A DNA stretch of 64,000 nt from Tillus elongatus (Eukaryota; Arthropoda; Insecta; Coleoptera; Cleridae). The notes under the pieces are model-generated. The model searched no databases. It was not told the DNA's origin and saw only the letters and a list, made by a program, of their open reading frames with translations. Positions 1-11,329 of the stretch are shown here, piece after piece; position 1 is the stretch's first letter, and each line of letters begins with the position of its first letter. The translations under genes were made by a program, and so were the position numbers. The stretch covers positions 22,751,739-22,815,738 of the forward strand of contig OZ023267.1 of NCBI GenBank assembly GCA_964006375.1, given 5' to 3'.

Positions 1-358
1 ACATCCAACTGTTCAAGTAGCGAGTAAACAACCATCTTCTGGCAGAACAATAAATTTTATGGTTTCTCAAAGACATAAAGGCTTTGCGTTTTATGAACTA
101 CTGCATAAAAATTGGCCCAAAAGTTACTCTCGCATTTTAAATTCAGTCCTTATGCATGCCTGTTTGCTTTATGTTTTTTTTTTCATATGTTTTTCGACGT
201 TTCGGGTAGTTAAAAGTCAAATTTGATTCCAAGCCTGCCTTATCCGGTTTTCTAAATGTGGTATACTTTGCGGCTGTGTAAACCATTTTTTCAGGAACGC
301 CCCAAAGGTGTAAGATCAGGTGACCTCGGTGGCCGCAGGGGGGGGGGTAAGGGTACAA
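1..358 (-). pseudogene. mariner-like transposase 3' fragment (relic)
   Basis: Read on the minus strand, positions 303-335 encode RPPRSPDLTPL, which closely matches the conserved C-terminal block of mariner transposases (the third catalytic Asp region). The next codons run into a stop and the frame shifts, so this is a dead fragment. A downstream piece in another frame (around 180-300) continues the likeness. The element runs off the left edge of the window, and no terminal repeat is visible on the right. The G-run at 340-347 may be where it breaks. Confidence 0.5.
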
Positions 359-360
359 CA

Positions 361-1756
361 GGGTTATTTACTCCAATCCACATCTGGGGAAATTGATTGT
401 TTAGCAAATTCCGCACCGGAACGCCGCACAATTGAAATATTGGATTATTATAGACAATTAAAAGCAGGTTTTCAACCTCGTTTCAAAATTCATTGGGTAA
501 AAATTGTGGAAAACGTTCCGCATTCAGATCTTCCGAAAAATATGACAAAATTATTATTTTATTCAAAATACCTCGCAATGCGAATATCTTATGTAAATAT
601 TGGCTTTAACAGTTAATAATAACCCACTGAGCGTTTCCAACGGACCAATGTCGATCATTTTAATAACTAACTATAAACGTGACTTGATAAAATGTTTTAT
701 ACAATGTTCGTTATTTGTTGCTGACTTTTACAGCTTTACAACTGTTTGCAAATTTTTTTAATGTGCTCTTTTTTTATTGGAAATGAGCACACAATATATT
801 GTCATATAAAATTATAAAAATTCGCTGTGGTAAACACCGCGTTGACTTCTTGTTAGAGTTTTTTTAAGAGGAATATTACTACTTTACAAAAAAAAGGATT
901 TATCTACGACGTATTTCAATGCATAGAACCATTGATTTTGTAATAGAATACCACATAAGGAAAACATAACATTCTTTAAGAGATAAATAAGGCTGTAAAA
1001 TATATTTCTACACAATGTAATTTCGAATAAAGGAAAGGTCACTAAATTTTGTACGTTGAAAATCAGAGAACGGGTCACTTGTTGAAGGTTGGAGTTAACA
1101 CCCATTTCAAAGGCCAACAAAGGAAATATGATACAGCTTTGACATCTGTAGGTTCGGACGTCTCTTTATGCTACAAAAAATCATAAATTCGGTACGTTTT
1201 TCTAAAATCTTCCGCTGTGCATAGCCAATCAGAATTGAGTAGTTTAAAATTCAAGCACTGGGGTATATTCAAGCTGGGAAAGAAGCGTAAAGAAGAGGTT
1301 ATTCAGTTGGCGGCAACAAAGTGACAAGGTACTTATAAATATCAGCTCAGCTGTTTCAAATTCCTTAATAGTTGAAGCAATTATTTTGCTGGAGTACTGT
1401 CACAATATAAAATAAATTAATTTGTAGTTGCGAATTTTATATAAAACCAACGTCATCTTAAATGATGGTAAGTCGAAAGAATTCATTCCCTGTTTACTTC
1501 TGAGTTTCAATTTTTGTTTACAAATGATTAATAACTCTTGGATTCGAGATTTCAAGCTTGAGCTGAGAAGAATTGGGCTCTTCATATTCGACTCTGGAAT
1601 CCAGGTCTGGAATAAGAAACAAGAATGTAAGATTAGATCTATCCTCACCACCATCAGAACCGTATACCGGTTTCGCTCTAATTAGAGCTCGTCAGTACGG
1701 TATACTAATTGCGGCGAGAAAACACCTAAAAAGTAATACGGCTATGGTAGCCCACC
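361..1756. other. AT-rich stretch without recognisable gene
   Basis: Both strands were read. Only short frames of 60-100 codons occur, overlapping each other on opposite strands and without known motifs. I see no convincing gene, RNA or element end here. Confidence 0.5.
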
Positions 1757-2052
1757 TCACAGCACATAGTGAGATGTAAGACAGGAGTCGCGATCTCGTT
1801 GCGAAACTAAGTAGTATGTTGTCATGACAGCTCCAAATAACACAAAATGTTATAAAATAGAGACTTACATACATACATTGTCCCTATATTAGGGAAGAAA
1901 TGGGCCAGGGCTGACAATTTACTAAAATTGTTAGTTGGTTGTACATAGTCTCTATTTTATAACATTTTGTGTTATTTGGAGCTGTCGTGACAACATACTA
2001 CTTGGTTCCGCAACGACATGGCGACTCCTGTCTTACAACTCACTATGTGCTG
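1757..2052. repeat. inverted repeat (about 105-bp arms, 80-bp loop) of a dispersed family
   Basis: The left arm (about 1,757-1,868) and right arm (about 1,948-2,052) are imperfect reverse complements. Both include a TTATAAAATAGAGACT-type core and a GACAGGAGTCGC block. Part of the same unit, loop included, recurs at 9,915-10,110, so this is a mobile foldback/MITE-like family rather than a chance hairpin. Confidence 0.65.
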
Positions 2053-2513
2053 AGAAACAAAAAGTTTAGGAAAACTTTTTGAAGGGAAATTAACTGGTAA
2101 CGAACAGCTGTGAAACACGTGAGTCTGCCTTTTGAACTGAATTAGTCTCATAATATTCTTTTAAGCCGGTCAAATTCTTTTGGTAAAAGGATCAAGTAAG
2201 GGTCAGTTATAAACAACTCAATTTCAATTTTTCTCTTGCAGTGACATTGTTAAAAATTAGATTAAATGATAATTATTTAAAAGTGTTTTTACATAATATA
2301 TGATGTAGTCTAAAAATCTGAAATTAGAATTGATTTACCGTAATTTCTGCAACTAAAATATTTTCAAGTTAACATTAACCATTTTAGAAGTGTTACCCAC
2401 AATAATGTAGATCCATTACTCTAACATTTTGAATCTTTGAAGAACAAGAACATCGTGTAGTGGGATATTATTTTCTTCTGACCACTTTATGCACACATTG
2501 AAACTTTTAACTT
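2053..2513. other. no gene seen
   Basis: AT-rich spacer between the foldback repeat and the Tigger relic. No motif or element end could be identified. Confidence 0.4.
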
Positions 2514-4200
2514 TTAACTTTTAACTTCCTCGTCATTCTTAACAGTGTGGTTTGTATTCTTACACTCAGGAGCTTCTTTGTCACTATCATGGTGATCGTC
2601 TATGGCATCTATGTCTTCCAGTAGTAACAAATATTCGTCATTTTCAAGCCAGTTGCTTATTTGCACGTTCGTGAGGTTTTGATCGGTAAGAACATTGACC
2701 ATATTTGAAACATCTGTTATCTCTTCAGCCAAGGAAAGCATATTGCATCGCAACTGATTCAGATGAATTAGAACTTCAGCATTATGTTCAGTGTCTGGCT
2801 CATTATTTGCCACCTGGGCTATAATTTTGTGCCAGCACTTCTGCAATAATTCGGGAGACACTTTTTTCCACGCATCGCGTAGTAGGCATAGAGCGTCCTT
2901 TAAGTTAATAGCCTTTAATAACTGAACAACGTTATCTTCGTTATTGGATAAAACATGGGCTAAGAGACTTTTCCGATAAAATAATTTGTCTGACTGCATT
3001 TTGATCCATAGTTTTGCAAAAGTGCTGTACAATTTGTTGGAAGAAATAATGTTGTAAATTGTCCATATTCACTAGTCAGCTCTTCTACAGTCTAAAAAAA
3101 TGGCTGTAGTCATCCCTGCATTGGCAGATGATTTGTATTCAACAGGTATGTTGATATTTTTAAATGCTCTTGGATGTTTTGCCTTTCCCATCACTAACAG
3201 CTTTAATTTTTGTGAACCATCGGCATTGCAACATGCTAGGAGTGTAACGCGTTCTTTGCTTATTGCAGTGTTTTTAAGGTAACATTTTTCAATACAGAAC
3301 AGATTCATCTGCATTGAATATTTACGTAGGTGCGATAACTACTTTATCTTCTCTGCAAATGCAATTACGAAAGGATTGACGGCACCTTGATCATTGGATA
3401 GTTTTTCGCCACACACTTTTAAAGCACGCAGACCACGCCTTTTTCTAAAATTAGGAATCCAGCCACTGCTAGTTCTAAAATTATAATTTCCATAGGTTCG
3501 GTATAAAACTGTTTTTCCTTGGCAGATAAAATTTCATAGGAAATCGGACGCGCCTTGATCGTTGCGTACAAAACCATGCATACAAACGAGTTTCCATTTC
3601 TAGATATTAGGCTTTTCGTAACGTTTTTCTGTCGCCGGGACTGGAATTGCACTTGCTAATAAATCTAGAAGAAGAAACATATATACTTTGTTAAACTACA
3701 AAATAATTGTTAAAATTTATCATAATTTTTGATTTTGTCTTCGTTCTTCTTTATTTCGGAAATTGTTGAGGTTCCTACCCTGCAATCATTTTACAACACT
3801 TTTCCACTTTCACCACGGGCTAGTCTTTCAATGAATCGGATTTTTGTTTTATTGGCCAAGTAGTATGTTGTCTTTTGAAAGGCATTTTAATGTGTTTGTA
3901 TAAAAAACGAAAAAACAACGAAGCAATTTCTCTTCCGACGCGATATGTAGCAGTCAAAACAAAGGCACATGCTGCTTATTTTAACTCCTAGATATCAGAG
4001 CCCTGCCGAATTTAGGAAGTGGGGAAAATCACACATGATCGATTATAGTACTTTGAATGAAGTACATGTCTAAAAACGCAGGTCCGGATTACCGAGTACC
4101 ATCAAATCCGGATTACAATGTACACAATGCAATTAAAATGCTTGTCCGGATTATCGAAGAATCAGGTTTACTGAAGGTCCATATTATCGAGGTTCCACTG
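2480..4200 (-). mobile_element. Tigger-like DNA transposon (degenerate)
   Basis: The outer end at about 4,172-4,200 reads, on the minus strand, CAGTGGAACCTCGATAATAT, the typical Tigger terminal repeat, next to a TA target dinucleotide. Degenerate versions of the same repeat unit (TCCGGATTA...) occur at 4,080-4,160. It landed inside an older Tc1/mariner relic that continues at 4,202. The opposite terminal repeat was not found, so the low-coordinate boundary is approximate. Confidence 0.65.
2514..3660 (-). pseudogene. Tigger/pogo-family transposase, broken
   Basis: Three minus-strand pieces in different frames follow the order of a pogo/Tigger (CENP-B/jerky-like) transposase. At 3,350-3,650 there is a CENP-B type helix-turn-helix segment (SSGWIPNFRKRRGLR and GEKLSNDQGAV). 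At 3,072-3,314 there is the start of the DDE nuclease (KERVTLLACCNADGSQKLK, KAKHPRAFKN). At 2,514-3,032 there is the C-terminal helical region with AW and CWHK motifs and an acidic tail. Frameshifts separate all three, so no functional protein can be made. Its likely 5' terminal repeat lies at 4,172-4,200. Confidence 0.85.
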
Positions 4201-4201
4201 T

Positions 4202-4790
4202 ACTAAATTGATTCCATTTCGCTGTTCAATAACAGTAAGCATAACTAAACTTAAAACTAGTACTTCTTCTAGCAATATGCGCAAATCCTCCTCTAGAAAC
4301 CGGTAATAATTATGGCCATTTAGTCTTCCTGGTAGGAAAAAAGGTCCAATTAAGTAATGTCCAATAATTCCAGCCCATACATCCACTGAAACTTGTACTT
4401 GATGATTAAATTGTACAACTGCATGGGGATTTTCGTCTGCCCAAATATGATTATTATGATAATTTCTGATGGCGTTTCTGGAGAAGTTAGCTTCATCTGT
4501 AAACATTATTTAACGGTCAAACAAGGGATTATGGGCAATTTTATCCAAAAACCAATGACAAAAATTAACTCGCAAAGGAAAGTCTTGGGGAAGTAACGCA
4601 GGGACCCGTTGAATATGATACGGGTATAACAGAAAACCGTGCAAAATTTTCCAAACCATAACGTACGAGATGTTCAAATTATTACCAATTTTTCTAGTTC
4701 AGGATTCATCAATCGAATTTAAAACTGCTTCTTCAATTTCTGGAGTTCTTATAGTTCGATGGTCCCTTTTAATTGATTATTTGGATTCAA
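4202..4790 (-). pseudogene. Tc1/mariner-superfamily transposase relic
   Basis: The minus strand encodes FTDEANFSRN followed by a tract with HIWADENPH, VDVWAGIIGHYLIGPFFL and NGHNYYRFLEEDL, the order seen in the middle of insect DDE_3/Tc1-mariner transposases. The first catalytic Asp is in FTDEA. A stop and frame change just upstream (near 4,507) separate it from a piece at 4,510-4,630 that reads like HWFLDKIA. The catalytic 3' half is missing where the Tigger element begins. Confidence 0.75.
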
Positions 4791-5093
4791 ACTACCAGTT
4801 TCAGTCAATCTTCTATGGACATTTGCAAATATAGGATCGAACAGATTAATCGGGCACCTCGCAACACTGCAATACGCTTATATAATCATTTACCTGAGAG
4901 CGTCAAAAATTTCAGCAGCCTCAGGCAATTTAAGCTTGCTTCAAAATCGTTTTTTAGATAGCATTCTTTTTATTCTGTGGACGAATATTTTAGTTTTAAA
5001 TTTCAGCGTTGATAAGCTGTTTTCTGTGTTTTGACTATTTCCGATATCTTGTAGATATCTATGAAGCAGTTCTAATAAATAAATAAATAAATG
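4790..5093 (+). mobile_element. 5'-truncated non-LTR retrotransposon tail
   Basis: The plus strand carries about 50 codons ending IRLYNHLPESVKNFSSLRQF, the usual C-terminal tail of CR1/RTE-type reverse transcriptases. A short 3' UTR follows, then an (AATA)n tail at 5,075-5,092. Reverse transcriptase core motifs are absent, so this is a 5'-truncated insertion. Confidence 0.6.
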
Positions 5094-5129
5094 TTCGCCT
5101 ATCAGGTATGACTATTAGGAAAGCGCTCT

Positions 5130-6800
5130 TGATAAAATCGCCTAGCTTCCGGTGATCTGCTATCAGCCAAACCGTACATGTAATCCGATATCTCACAAAA
5201 CGTCACCGAAATCATCCAAGCTGGCATGGAATTATTTATTCCACGAACACAGAAAACCTCTTCAGCCACTCAAAAGCCCTGGTTCTCTAAATCCTGTGAG
5301 AAGGCCAGACTTGAAAAGGTCAAGGCTCACAAAACGTTTCTACACAAACCCAGTCAAGAAAACCGTCAAGCATTTAACGACGCAAGAAACCGCTATGTCC
5401 GCATTCTTTTTGAGGTAAAAACTCGTGTAATAACCACATCAAAAACAAAGTCCTCTCAAGCTCCAACGGCAGCAAATCCTTCTTGACTCTTGCTAAATCT
5501 ACTGGGAATAATTTCTGCAAGAGCACGTTCCCACCTCTTGTTTCAGGGGATGAAATTGTTTCTACCGCCCTGGGCAAGGTTGAACTTTTTGCCTCGTTGT
5601 TCGCCGGCAATTCTACTCTCAACCCACCTCCAAATGTTCAACCACCAACAGTCCCCAATGTCGCTCATAAAATGACGGATATCAATTTCAAAACTAAAAA
5701 GGTACGAAAGATGCTCTCTTCTCTTAATACCAGGAAAGCCTTTGGCCTTGACGAAATCCCAGCAATTTTTCTCCAAAAATGCACACTAGAACTTGCTCCT
5801 ATCCTGACTCGTCTGTTTCAGACATCTTACAATATAGGCATATTCCCTAGTAACTAGAAAACTGCTTGAGTACAACCCATCCGCAAGAAAGGATCCAAAG
5901 CGCTTCCTAGCAACTACAGGCCTATTTCTCTCCTTTCAATTGCCTCTAAAGTGATGGAAAAGTATATAAACACCGAATTACTACAATTTCTTGAAAAACA
6001 CAGGCTAATCCACGACAGGCAGTATGGATTCCGTCAGCGCAGATCAACTGCCGAATTCCTTTTTTTGTCACCCATTCTTGGGGCAAGCCTATGGAACTAC
6101 ACGGTGAATCCCAGATTGTCGCTCTAGACATATCCAAAGCATTTGACCAGGTCTGGCACGCAGCGCTGCTTAATAAACTTCCGGCCTCTGGCCTACCATC
6201 AAAACTCTATACCTGGACAGCAAATTTCCTCTCCAACCGGGGCATTTCTGTTGTCGTGGATGGTCATTCATCTAAACTGTATCCAATTAATGCAGGAGTC
6301 CCTCAAGGTTCAGCTATAGCCCCTACTTTGTTTCTTCTCTACATCAATGACCTCGTCTCTAGCACATCCAACCCAGTTTACAGTTACGCGGATGACAGCA
6401 CCCTCCACTCAAATATACAATATTCTAAGCCTGTCTCTTTAGCCCAATTAGATGAGGATCGCAGAATCATGGAGGGTTCTGTCTCTGTGGATCTCAAAAA
6501 AATATTTGCCTGGGGAAGTAAAAATCTTGTACAATTCAACTCCACCAAATCTCAGTCTTGCTTTTAGAGCGAATGCACCCTTTTACTGTCCAGGTCACCA
6601 GACATAGAACATCTTGTTACGCCCGCTCTTTTGTCCCGAGGACTTCCAAGTTGTGAAATTCCTTGCCGGCACATGTTTTCCTTCTCCTCCGAACCTCCAA
6701 ACCTTCAAGTTGTCTCTTTTCTTCTTGTCGACACCCACGGTACGATAGTATTTAGGCTGTGAGCCCTCGTGGTGTGTTGTTGAAATAAAAAAATAAATTA
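5130..6800 (+). mobile_element. Non-LTR retrotransposon copy 1 (jockey-group-like RT), internally deleted
   Basis: This is the reverse transcriptase half of a LINE, broken by stops and frameshifts. Pieces in order are the inter-domain region (5,226-5,480), a thumb/finger segment with RKAFGLDEIP (5,700-5,857), NYRPISLLS (about 5,910), then 6,091-6,567 with ALDISKAFDQVWH, GVPQGSAIAPTLF and the catalytic YADDS box. After SQSCF the sequence jumps directly to the 3' end found at 31,486 in copy 2, so about 500 bp have been lost at 6,567. The 3' UTR ends in an A-rich tail near 6,790-6,807. A second copy lies at 29,996-31,725. Confidence 0.85.
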
Positions 6801-6809
6801 AAAAAATGT

Positions 6810-7448
6810 AATGCATATCTGTCATCTCCTTATTAATAAAGTCAACCATTTCTTTTCAAAATAATGTACTGCTCAGATATTTTAAACACCAAAGGCGTGA
6901 AGAGTTGAACTTGAAACGGAACTGTCAAAGTAAATGACAACAGTATTAATCATTTTTACACACAGCCTACTATTTCTCTACATTGTGCTATTGTCATATA
7001 AACGATATTGTCATGACCATGCAGAGAAATAGATTTTATTTATTTTAGGCGAAAAACGTGCATCGGACTGAAATAACCAAGTAATCAAATTTGCTTAGAA
7101 ATGAATGGGGATTTTAAAAATAATTTTTACTTTAAGAGATATCAGTGGTGTACCTTCAATGTCTGTCAAAATATGCAGGTAAGATTCCGCACGTATGTCA
7201 CTGGTGGGAATAAAAATAAATGTGGTACAGGAAAAAATGCCTCTTGATGCGCAGTACGCCTATACGAAATTTCATTAAAATATCTATAGTGGTATTACAG
7301 ATATTATTAAAAAATGACTTGTTTTTAAAAACTTTACCACCCTGTGTGTCAAAAGTTAAGACGTTTAGGACATACGTTCATATGAAGTTTTCTTCTTAAA
7401 ATGGACCGAAAAATCACCTTAAATATTACCATTCAATTAGGAAACACC

Positions 7449-7450
<2 letters not shown>
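6810..7450. other. no gene seen
   Basis: AT-rich sequence with no open frame or element end that I recognise. It ends in AACACCCTGT immediately before the (TA)n array. Confidence 0.4.

Positions 7451-7451
<1 letters not shown>

Positions 7452-7543
<92 letters not shown>
7452..7543. repeat. (TA)n microsatellite
   Basis: About 92 bp of uninterrupted TA dinucleotides. Confidence 0.98.
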
Positions 7544-7545
<2 letters not shown>

Positions 7546-8129
7546 AATAGGTAGGACCATCGGTTAGAAATCATAATATTGTGGGTTAAAAAGAGGTGTT
7601 CTAAATATTAAATTTAATGATACATTTAGCGACCAGACCAAATGTATGTCGGACAAAAACCTGATTAATTGAAAACTTTACCAAAACAAAACCCCTGTAT
7701 AAGGAGTCATTATCATCGCTTTGACAGTTCTGAAATATGATCTGCGAGGGAACTCATACCAGCACAATAGAGTGAATTCACAAGATTAATCACCTTATCT
7801 TACTAGCCGAAAGAACTTTTATTTCCAGAAGAAATTTCAATGCTGAATGAACTTTAATGATGGATGTGGAACGGCTTCTGTCCTCGAAAACTAAGGTACA
7901 GGACTGGCCCTTAAACTGCCGAAAATCTTATAAATTTTCTGGTGAAATAAGCATATTCAAACTGAAATAAAGATAGGAGTTTCGCCTATTAGATAATTTT
8001 CTATTTTCTCACTTTTTAGTGAATTTTCTAATGAGGAGATCCCGACTTTTCAATTTAAAAAAAAATCTTACTATTGAGCGCGAACTAGGCCCCCTAGCGC
8101 ATATCCAGGGTCAGTTTCAATTTTTATAT

Positions 8130-8131
<2 letters not shown>

Positions 8132-8209
<78 letters not shown>
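8132..8209. repeat. (TA)n microsatellite
   Basis: About 78 bp of TA repeats, immediately left of the palindrome. Confidence 0.98.
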
Positions 8210-8210
<1 letters not shown>

Positions 8211-8211
<1 letters not shown>

Positions 8212-8491
8212 TTAAAAAATTGTGGGAAAGCCGTCAGTTGCAAAATAAAACTCTTTATTAAAAGCCGAGCTTTCGGAAAAGTTTATTCCATTCTCAAGGC
8301 TACAACATGGAAAGGAAAAAGTTTTCAATTTACTTAGGAAAAATATAAAACTTTTATATTTTTTCTAAGTAAATTGAAAACTTTTTCCTTTCCATGTTGT
8401 AGCCTTGAGAATGGAATAAACTTTTCCGAAAGCTCGGCTTTTAATAAAGAGTTTTATTTTGCAACTGACGGCTTTCCCACAATTTTTTAAG
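8211..8491. repeat. near-perfect 281-bp palindrome (140-bp arms)
   Basis: Positions 8,211-8,350 are the reverse complement of 8,352-8,491 around a single central C at 8,351, with no mismatch that I can see. It is flanked by (TA)n on both sides. Each arm contains a CTTGAGAATGGAA...TTCCGAAAGC block (minus at 8,265-8,300, plus at 8,402-8,437). That block has the layout of degenerate hammerhead-like motifs in Penelope-like element termini. The RNA would fold into one long hairpin. Confidence 0.95.
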
Positions 8492-8521
8492 AAAATAACA
8501 CTATTACCGTCACGAAAACTT

Positions 8522-8527
<6 letters not shown>

Positions 8528-8599
<72 letters not shown>
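8528..8599. repeat. (TA)n microsatellite
   Basis: About 72 bp of TA repeats, right of the palindrome. Confidence 0.98.
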
Positions 8600-8603
<4 letters not shown>

Positions 8604-9348
8604 GACAGCGATAACTCAAAAAATAATGGTCTGATTTTGATCAAATTTTCTGAGTACCTTCCTTTTGCAAGTGGCTTGGATAAGTTCGTTAATCAGGAAA
8701 ATTGGCGTAGATTTTCCCGGAAAATTGTGTGTTTTCTGTCGGAAAAATCTATCTCCGGAAATAAAGTAAGGGCAACCAGATTTGGTACACGTGTTTCTAT
8801 TATAAAGAGCGAACCATGTACCAAAATGCCTACATAAGTCTAAAGATGAAAAAGTTATGGGCAGTTACAGAAAAAATTGGAGTTTTCCTTAAAACGTCAA
8901 AGTCGCGATTTTAAACGACAAAATTTGCAACATTTAGGCAAAGAACCTGGAACAAATACGGATTATGTAAAGAAAATATCGCATGAAGAGTGTTCTGCAA
9001 ACCCTGAAGTTACAGCTTTAACCGTCATTGTCCTTCAATTTACTAAAATATTTACAGAAAATTAATTTCAAATAGACCCTTTTTCTGATGCTTTGGTTGT
9101 AGGTTTAGTTAAGTTTAAGTTTATGGTTTATAATGTTTAACTAATTTTCGTAGGAAAAAATCGTTATTGAGGAGACCACGACTTTTTAATTTTAAAAAGA
9201 TTACCTCAAATGAGCGCAAACTAGGCCCATAGAATCCATAACCGGGTTTAGTTTCAGATTTTATCTGTTTACATATATACAGGGTGACGCATTTCTACGG
9301 CAAAGCTCAATATAATTGTTATTATGCAAGATACGAGAAAACATTGTG

Positions 9349-9620
9349 TACGTTAATTATAGGGTATCTTGAGCTGCATCTTATAAAATTATTTTGACAA
9401 CCACAGAGCGGCCCATAAGTCGTTGGCGATACCTACAATTTTTTTTCGAACACCCTTATATTATTGCATTTTTGCATTTCTTGTACGTTACTTATAGGGT
9501 GTCTTGAGCTACATCTTATAAAATTATTTTGACAATCACAGGATGGCCCATAAGTCGTTGGCGATACCTACAATTTTTTTTCGAACACCCTTATATTATT
9601 GCATTTTTGCGTTTCTTAAC
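9349..9620. repeat. tandem duplication, about 135-bp period
   Basis: Two adjacent copies begin GTACGTTAATTATAGGGTAT and GTACGTTACTTATAGGGTGT. Each continues through CTTATAAAATTATTTTGACAA to a TATTATTGCATTTTTGC end. Further single copies of this unit occur at 21,125-21,250, about 37,090-37,225, and on the minus strand at 23,830-23,905 and 60,440-60,585. Confidence 0.8.
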
Positions 9621-9654
9621 AAAATATGATGCGTTTGTAGGTAAAAAAAAATCG

Positions 9655-9850
9655 AGAAAAAATCGATACGCAGTAAGTGCGTTTTGGTAGCGAATTTTCA
9701 TGAAATGCTTGAAATTTCAATAACTCAATTTGGTATTAACCTAAGGTTTGTTGGCTGGGAAACCAGTATTTTTTGGAAACATTTTAAGTTTATTTTCGGA
9801 GATTTTTGGTACATTTTCAAACAATAACTTATTTTGATAAAATATTGTCC
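9655..9850 (+). repeat. MITE-like dispersed repeat (family 1), partial
   Basis: Starts with the family terminal motif ACGCAGTAAGTGCGTTTTGG and continues with AATTTTCATGAAATGCTTGA. Closely matches 21,280-21,470. See the best-bounded copy at 60,082-60,395. Confidence 0.6.
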
Positions 9851-9914
9851 GACCTTAGTTGTGTTTTCGCTGTAATTAGTATCTCGCTACTGAAGAGATC
9901 TAATGAGAGCGCAA

Positions 9915-10110
9915 TCGTTATGCGTTTCTAATTATGGTGAGAATGCATGTAGCCTTACATGCGTTGTCCCTGTGTTGCGGAAGAAACGGCTGAAAATCTA
10001 CAAAATTGTTGGTTGGTTGTACACAGTCGCTATTTATAACATTTTATGTTTATTAAGGTGCCCTGGTTGCGCACGGAGATGGCGACCCTGGCGTACATCT
10101 CACAATGTTT
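9915..10110 (+). repeat. second copy of the 1.9-kb foldback repeat
   Basis: Collinear with 1,868-2,045: TTGTCCCT..., then AAAATTGTTGGTTGGTTGTA, CTATTTATAACATTTTATGT and a GAGATGGCGACCCTGGCGTA block. Only one arm plus the loop is present. Confidence 0.65.
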
Positions 10111-10389
10111 TATTGTTTACTTGTTGTCAAATTCTGGAAAAAGCTAGTAAAATCGAAGATAGACAACTCACCTGACAATAGTTCTGAGTAAAGTAGACCT
10201 TGCTTCATTGTGAAATGTTATTATTACGCTTGTGGCTGGAAGATCTCTTTTGTACTGTTTTCTACGGCACCTGCAACAAGAAAAATATGTTTAAGCGTCT
10301 AACAACTGAAAACAAGAATACAGCTATAAGAAAATTATACGCTCGCCCTGTCTCATTATAAATTAATGTACATAGAGAGAAATTTTATT

Positions 10390-10545
10390 GTTCTTAGTGA
10401 ATTTTCTTTAAAAAGTTCACTAGTGAGAAGATCGCGACTTTGAAATTTTGAAAAAATTGCTTCAACTGAGCGCGACTTACTTAGGACCCCTGGAACCCAT
10501 ATCCGAGGTCGGTTTCAATTTCTATATGTTTCTATATATATGAGA
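10390..10545 (+). repeat. family 2 repeat, left part only
   Basis: Contains GAGAAGATCGCGACTTTGAA and GAGCGCGACTTACTTAGGAC, ending CGGTTTCAATTTCTATATG. It is directly followed by a Penelope-like terminal segment in place of the usual (TA)n. Confidence 0.6.
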
Positions 10546-10790
10546 GACATACTTGGTTCTCGGGTTGAACCGCGTCCAGAATTTATGAAAACTCGATGTT
10601 TCGGCTTCTGTTTGGGAGCCATTTTCAAGAGGTAAAGGAAATATGTAAGGACACTCTAAGGCCTCAATCTGCCTACTCCTTAGAGCGGTGGACAAAGGTA
10701 GGTTGGGTTACTCCCCAAATCTCGCCAGAGATCGTCTGTGAGGTATCAGTGTGTTCAACCCTAGGCCTCAGAGAGATGTGTTTCATTATA
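10546..10790 (-). repeat. Penelope-like element terminal segment with hammerhead-like motif
   Basis: Shares GAGACATACTTGGTTCT, a GAACCGCGTCC block and the motif at 10,592-10,632 with 35,124-35,476 and 16,316-16,436. On the minus strand the motif reads CTTGAAAATGGCTCC...GAAGCCGAAACATCG, the order stem-loop then GAAAC. A shared tail follows (CTCTAAGGCCTCAATCTGCC...AACCCTAGGCC). Confidence 0.6.
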
Positions 10791-10799
10791 AACACACAA

Positions 10800-11325
10800 A
10801 AGGAAAATAAATTCCACAGACAATTTCATTTCCCCATTATCTGTCTCAACAAATGCCGGTGACCCTCTTGATCCTCCTCATCCTCTAAGTACCGAAGGCA
10901 GCAGAAATAAAAATAAATTAACAACAAACGGTTTTACAGCATAAGGCATGCAGGTGATAGCGTTGGTAGGACAAACGAAAAAAAAATTGCACAAGTGGCT
11001 CAGTGTACTGGACGCAATGTTAAGTGGAATTAAATTTAAAGTCAATGTAACGATAATAGAAGTAACGAATATAAATAAGAATAGGATTATGGAAATGGAT
11101 ATACAGCGAAATGGCAAACAACTTGAATAAGTGTAAATGTTTACGTACCTTGGGATTATTATTAAAAATGATGGTAAATGTAGCAAAGAACTGCAAAGAA
11201 AGATCGCGATGACATAGCAAGTATCCAATAGACAAAATACGCTTTTCACCGATAAACCTGTCATTTTGGACCTGCGAAAGAGGTACATAAAGCCAGAGGT
11301 ATAGAATATACTATCTCATTTCTGA
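10800..11325. other. no supported gene
   Basis: A 136-codon minus-strand frame (10,878-11,288) is made almost wholly of Leu, Ile, Phe and Ser. It lies opposite a Lys/Asn-rich plus-strand frame, as expected of AT-rich noncoding DNA. No motif is recognisable. Confidence 0.4.
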
Positions 11326-11329
11326 ACGT

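Larger units (their letters stand above)
7990..9110 (+). repeat. TA-centred dispersed repeat (family 2), split by a palindrome
   Basis: The left part (8,010-8,130) has GAGGAGATC...ACTTTTCAATTT and GAGCGCGAACTAGG...ATATCCAGGGTCAGTTTCAA. A (TA)n array follows, then the right part (8,600-9,065) with CGATAACTCAAAAAATAATGG and GGCTTGGATAAGTTCGTTA. The same order, with (TA)n in the middle, recurs at 24,000-24,560 (minus), 36,270-37,060, 60,640-61,415 (minus) and 61,890-62,570. No coding capacity is evident. Here the (TA)n is interrupted by a nested palindrome (8,211-8,491). Confidence 0.75.

Noticed and set aside
8019..8619. Tyr-Ile repeat proteins from (TA)n arrays
   Set aside because: Translation of microsatellites; the same happens at every (TA)n in the window.
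10878..11288. 136-codon hydrophobic minus-strand frame as a membrane protein
   Set aside because: Composition follows AT-rich DNA, an opposite-strand frame overlaps it, and there is no homology or promoter signal.
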